A stretch of DNA of 64,000 nucleotides from positions 1 through 64,000 of the forward strand of contig CAYHEC010000001.1 of NCBI GenBank assembly GCA_964355675.1, written 5' to 3'. Source of the stretch: CAMBDS01 sp964355675. Its GTDB lineage: Bacteria; Electryoneota; AABM5-125-24; Hatepunaeales; Hatepunaeaceae. Under the pieces are notes generated by a model. The model searched no databases. It saw nothing but the letters and a program-made list of their open reading frames with translations, and was not told the DNA's origin. A program made the position numbers and the translations under genes. Shown here in pieces: positions 63,128 to 64,000 of the stretch. The first letter of the stretch is position 1; each line of letters begins with the position of its first letter.

Positions 63128-64000
63128 TCCTTCGCAAACCCGACTTTGAGCCGCACTTATGATTCATCGCGCAGGGTTCAATGTGAATGTTCACATCTGT
63201 TCTCGGAAATCGATTGTTTATATCGTCTGAAATTTTATCAGTCAAAATATGGGAATGTTCGACTGACATTTCCGGATCAACCAATAGATGAAATTCTACA
63301 AATCTGACCGAACCAGAACGACGAGTGCGCAAATCATGATATTCGCACCATAAATTATCATATTTGCAAATGATACTTTGAACAACCCTTACTTCCTCTG
63401 CAGGTAATCTGGCATCAAGCAGATCGCGTCCTGACTCCAAGGTCAAATTATAAGCGGTACGAAAGATTAGAAGCGCAACTATAATCGCCGATACCGGGTC
63501 GATCCAATGGAGATTGGCAGTCGGGAAAATTGTCTCGCCCGCCCACAACAACCCCAGACCAATCATTACACCACCCGCGGTCCAAACATCTGTGCGCAAA
63601 TGCCACGCATCTGCGACCAATGCCATCGACTCGGTCTCTGTTCCAACTTTGAACAACATATTCGAAACATACATGTTGACGAGCGAAGAAACTAACATCA
63701 CCCCTACTCCCAAACCAATATGGTCTAACTGAGTTGGATGAAGTAGTTTTAAGGTCGCTTCGTAAATTATCCAAAGCGCCGCAAGAAAAATAAGAATCGC
63801 CTCGATGGTTCCGGAAAGATTTTCAACCTTCCCGTGGCCAAACGGATGTTCCTCATCTGAAGGTCGGTCCGATCTGCTCACTGAAAAAAGCGCAATCCCG
63901 GAGGCGAGTAAATCGACACTCGAATGTATTGCTTCGGAGATAACCGACACTGATCCGATAAACAGACCGATTATTAACTTGGTTACGACTAGAAAAGAAT
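63120..64000 (-). CDS. Cation diffusion facilitator (partial, 5' end outside window)
   Basis: CDF family metal/proton antiporter (Zn, Fe or Mn). AIHSSVDLLAS is the HxxxD metal-site motif of helix 2, HPFGHGKVENLSG is the loop signature, WHLRTDVWTAGG the second metal-site motif and the C-terminal domain (from about 195) has the ferredoxin-like fold typical of CDF. The frame continues without a stop from the GTG at 63950 to the window edge, reading SFLVVTKLIIGLFIGS, which fits CDF helix 1, so the gene starts outside. Overlaps dut by 8 nt. Confidence 0.92.
   Translation of the reverse strand, partial: SFLVVTKLIIGLFIGSVSVISEAIHSSVDLLASGIALFSVSRSDRPSDEEHPFGHGKVENLSGTIEAILIFLAALWIIYEATLKLLHPTQLDHIGLGVGVMLVSSLVNMYVSNMLFKVGTETESMALVADAWHLRTDVWTAGGVMIGLGLLWAGETIFPTANLHWIDPVSAIIVALLIFRTAYNLTLESGRDLLDARLPAEEVRVVQSIICKYDNLWCEYHDLRTRRSGSVRFVEFHLLVDPEMSVEHSHILTDKISDDINNRFPRTDVNIHIEPCAMNHKCGSKSGLRRND

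Overview
The window looks like a chromosomal scaffold of an uncultured Gram-negative bacterium of the FCB (Fibrobacteres-Chlorobi-Bacteroidetes) type. Two observations support this. Three large secreted proteins end in the YPNPFN-type C-terminal sorting domain used by type IX secretion. The envelope genes (LptE, two ADP-heptose-type glycosyltransferases, a beta-barrel porin, TRAP uptake) require an outer membrane. No 16S gene or species-specific marker is present, so the exact phylum (Zixibacteria-, Marinimicrobia- or KSB1-like lineages are possible) cannot be fixed. A run of 100 Ns at 7159-7258 marks a scaffold join inside a repeat.

Layout: (1) 113-11487, plus strand: sucCD and korDABC (the succinyl-CoA / 2-oxoglutarate:ferredoxin segment of the TCA cycle), ndk, a 3-hydroxyacyl-CoA dehydrogenase, tRNA-Pro(CGG), leuS and glnA. 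The gaps between these genes are full of short perfect hairpins and 9-bp minisatellites; the glnA downstream gap is a 281-bp tandem repeat in 3.2 copies. (2) 12586-15255: a secreted sorting-domain protein. (3) 15261-21107, minus: a glycosyltransferase, a TatT-DctP-DctQ-DctM transporter and a double-domain ThyX. (4) 21232-23212, plus: a lipoprotein and an inositol-monophosphatase-type enzyme. (5) 23267-53759, a long minus-strand block: TatA, a cytochrome b/Rieske complex with 9-heme and 4-heme cytochromes c, a response regulator, an MFS permease, tRNA-Lys, purA, secF-secD, two GT9 transferases, a Sua5-phosphatase fusion, lptE, a sigma-54 activator, an epimerase, purD, a DNA methyltransferase, uvrB, proline dehydrogenase, a soluble-adenylyl-cyclase-like protein, a glutaryl-CoA-dehydrogenase-like enzyme, a porin, a GlcD-type oxidase and an EamA permease. 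(6) 54164-61085, plus: two very large secreted proteins, one a metallopeptidase. (7) 61263-64000, minus: tRNA-Pro(GGG), MerR regulator, polysaccharide deacetylase, dUTPase and a CDF metal exporter cut by the window end.

Together the genes suggest an anaerobic or facultative heterotroph with ferredoxin-linked TCA reactions, degradation of acyl-CoAs, proline and hydroxy acids, and a quinol-oxidising complex feeding multiheme cytochromes. The strongest unexplained signal is the family of hairpin/minisatellite elements in the first 12.6 kb. Several hairpin types share one architecture (stem plus a short loop with a YCC core), some show paired (compensatory) arm changes, and they sit just 5' of metabolic genes. 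Other notable items are a tandem ThyX with catalytic motifs split between its halves, a cyclase matching mammalian soluble adenylyl cyclase residue by residue, and a Sua5-LMW phosphatase fusion.
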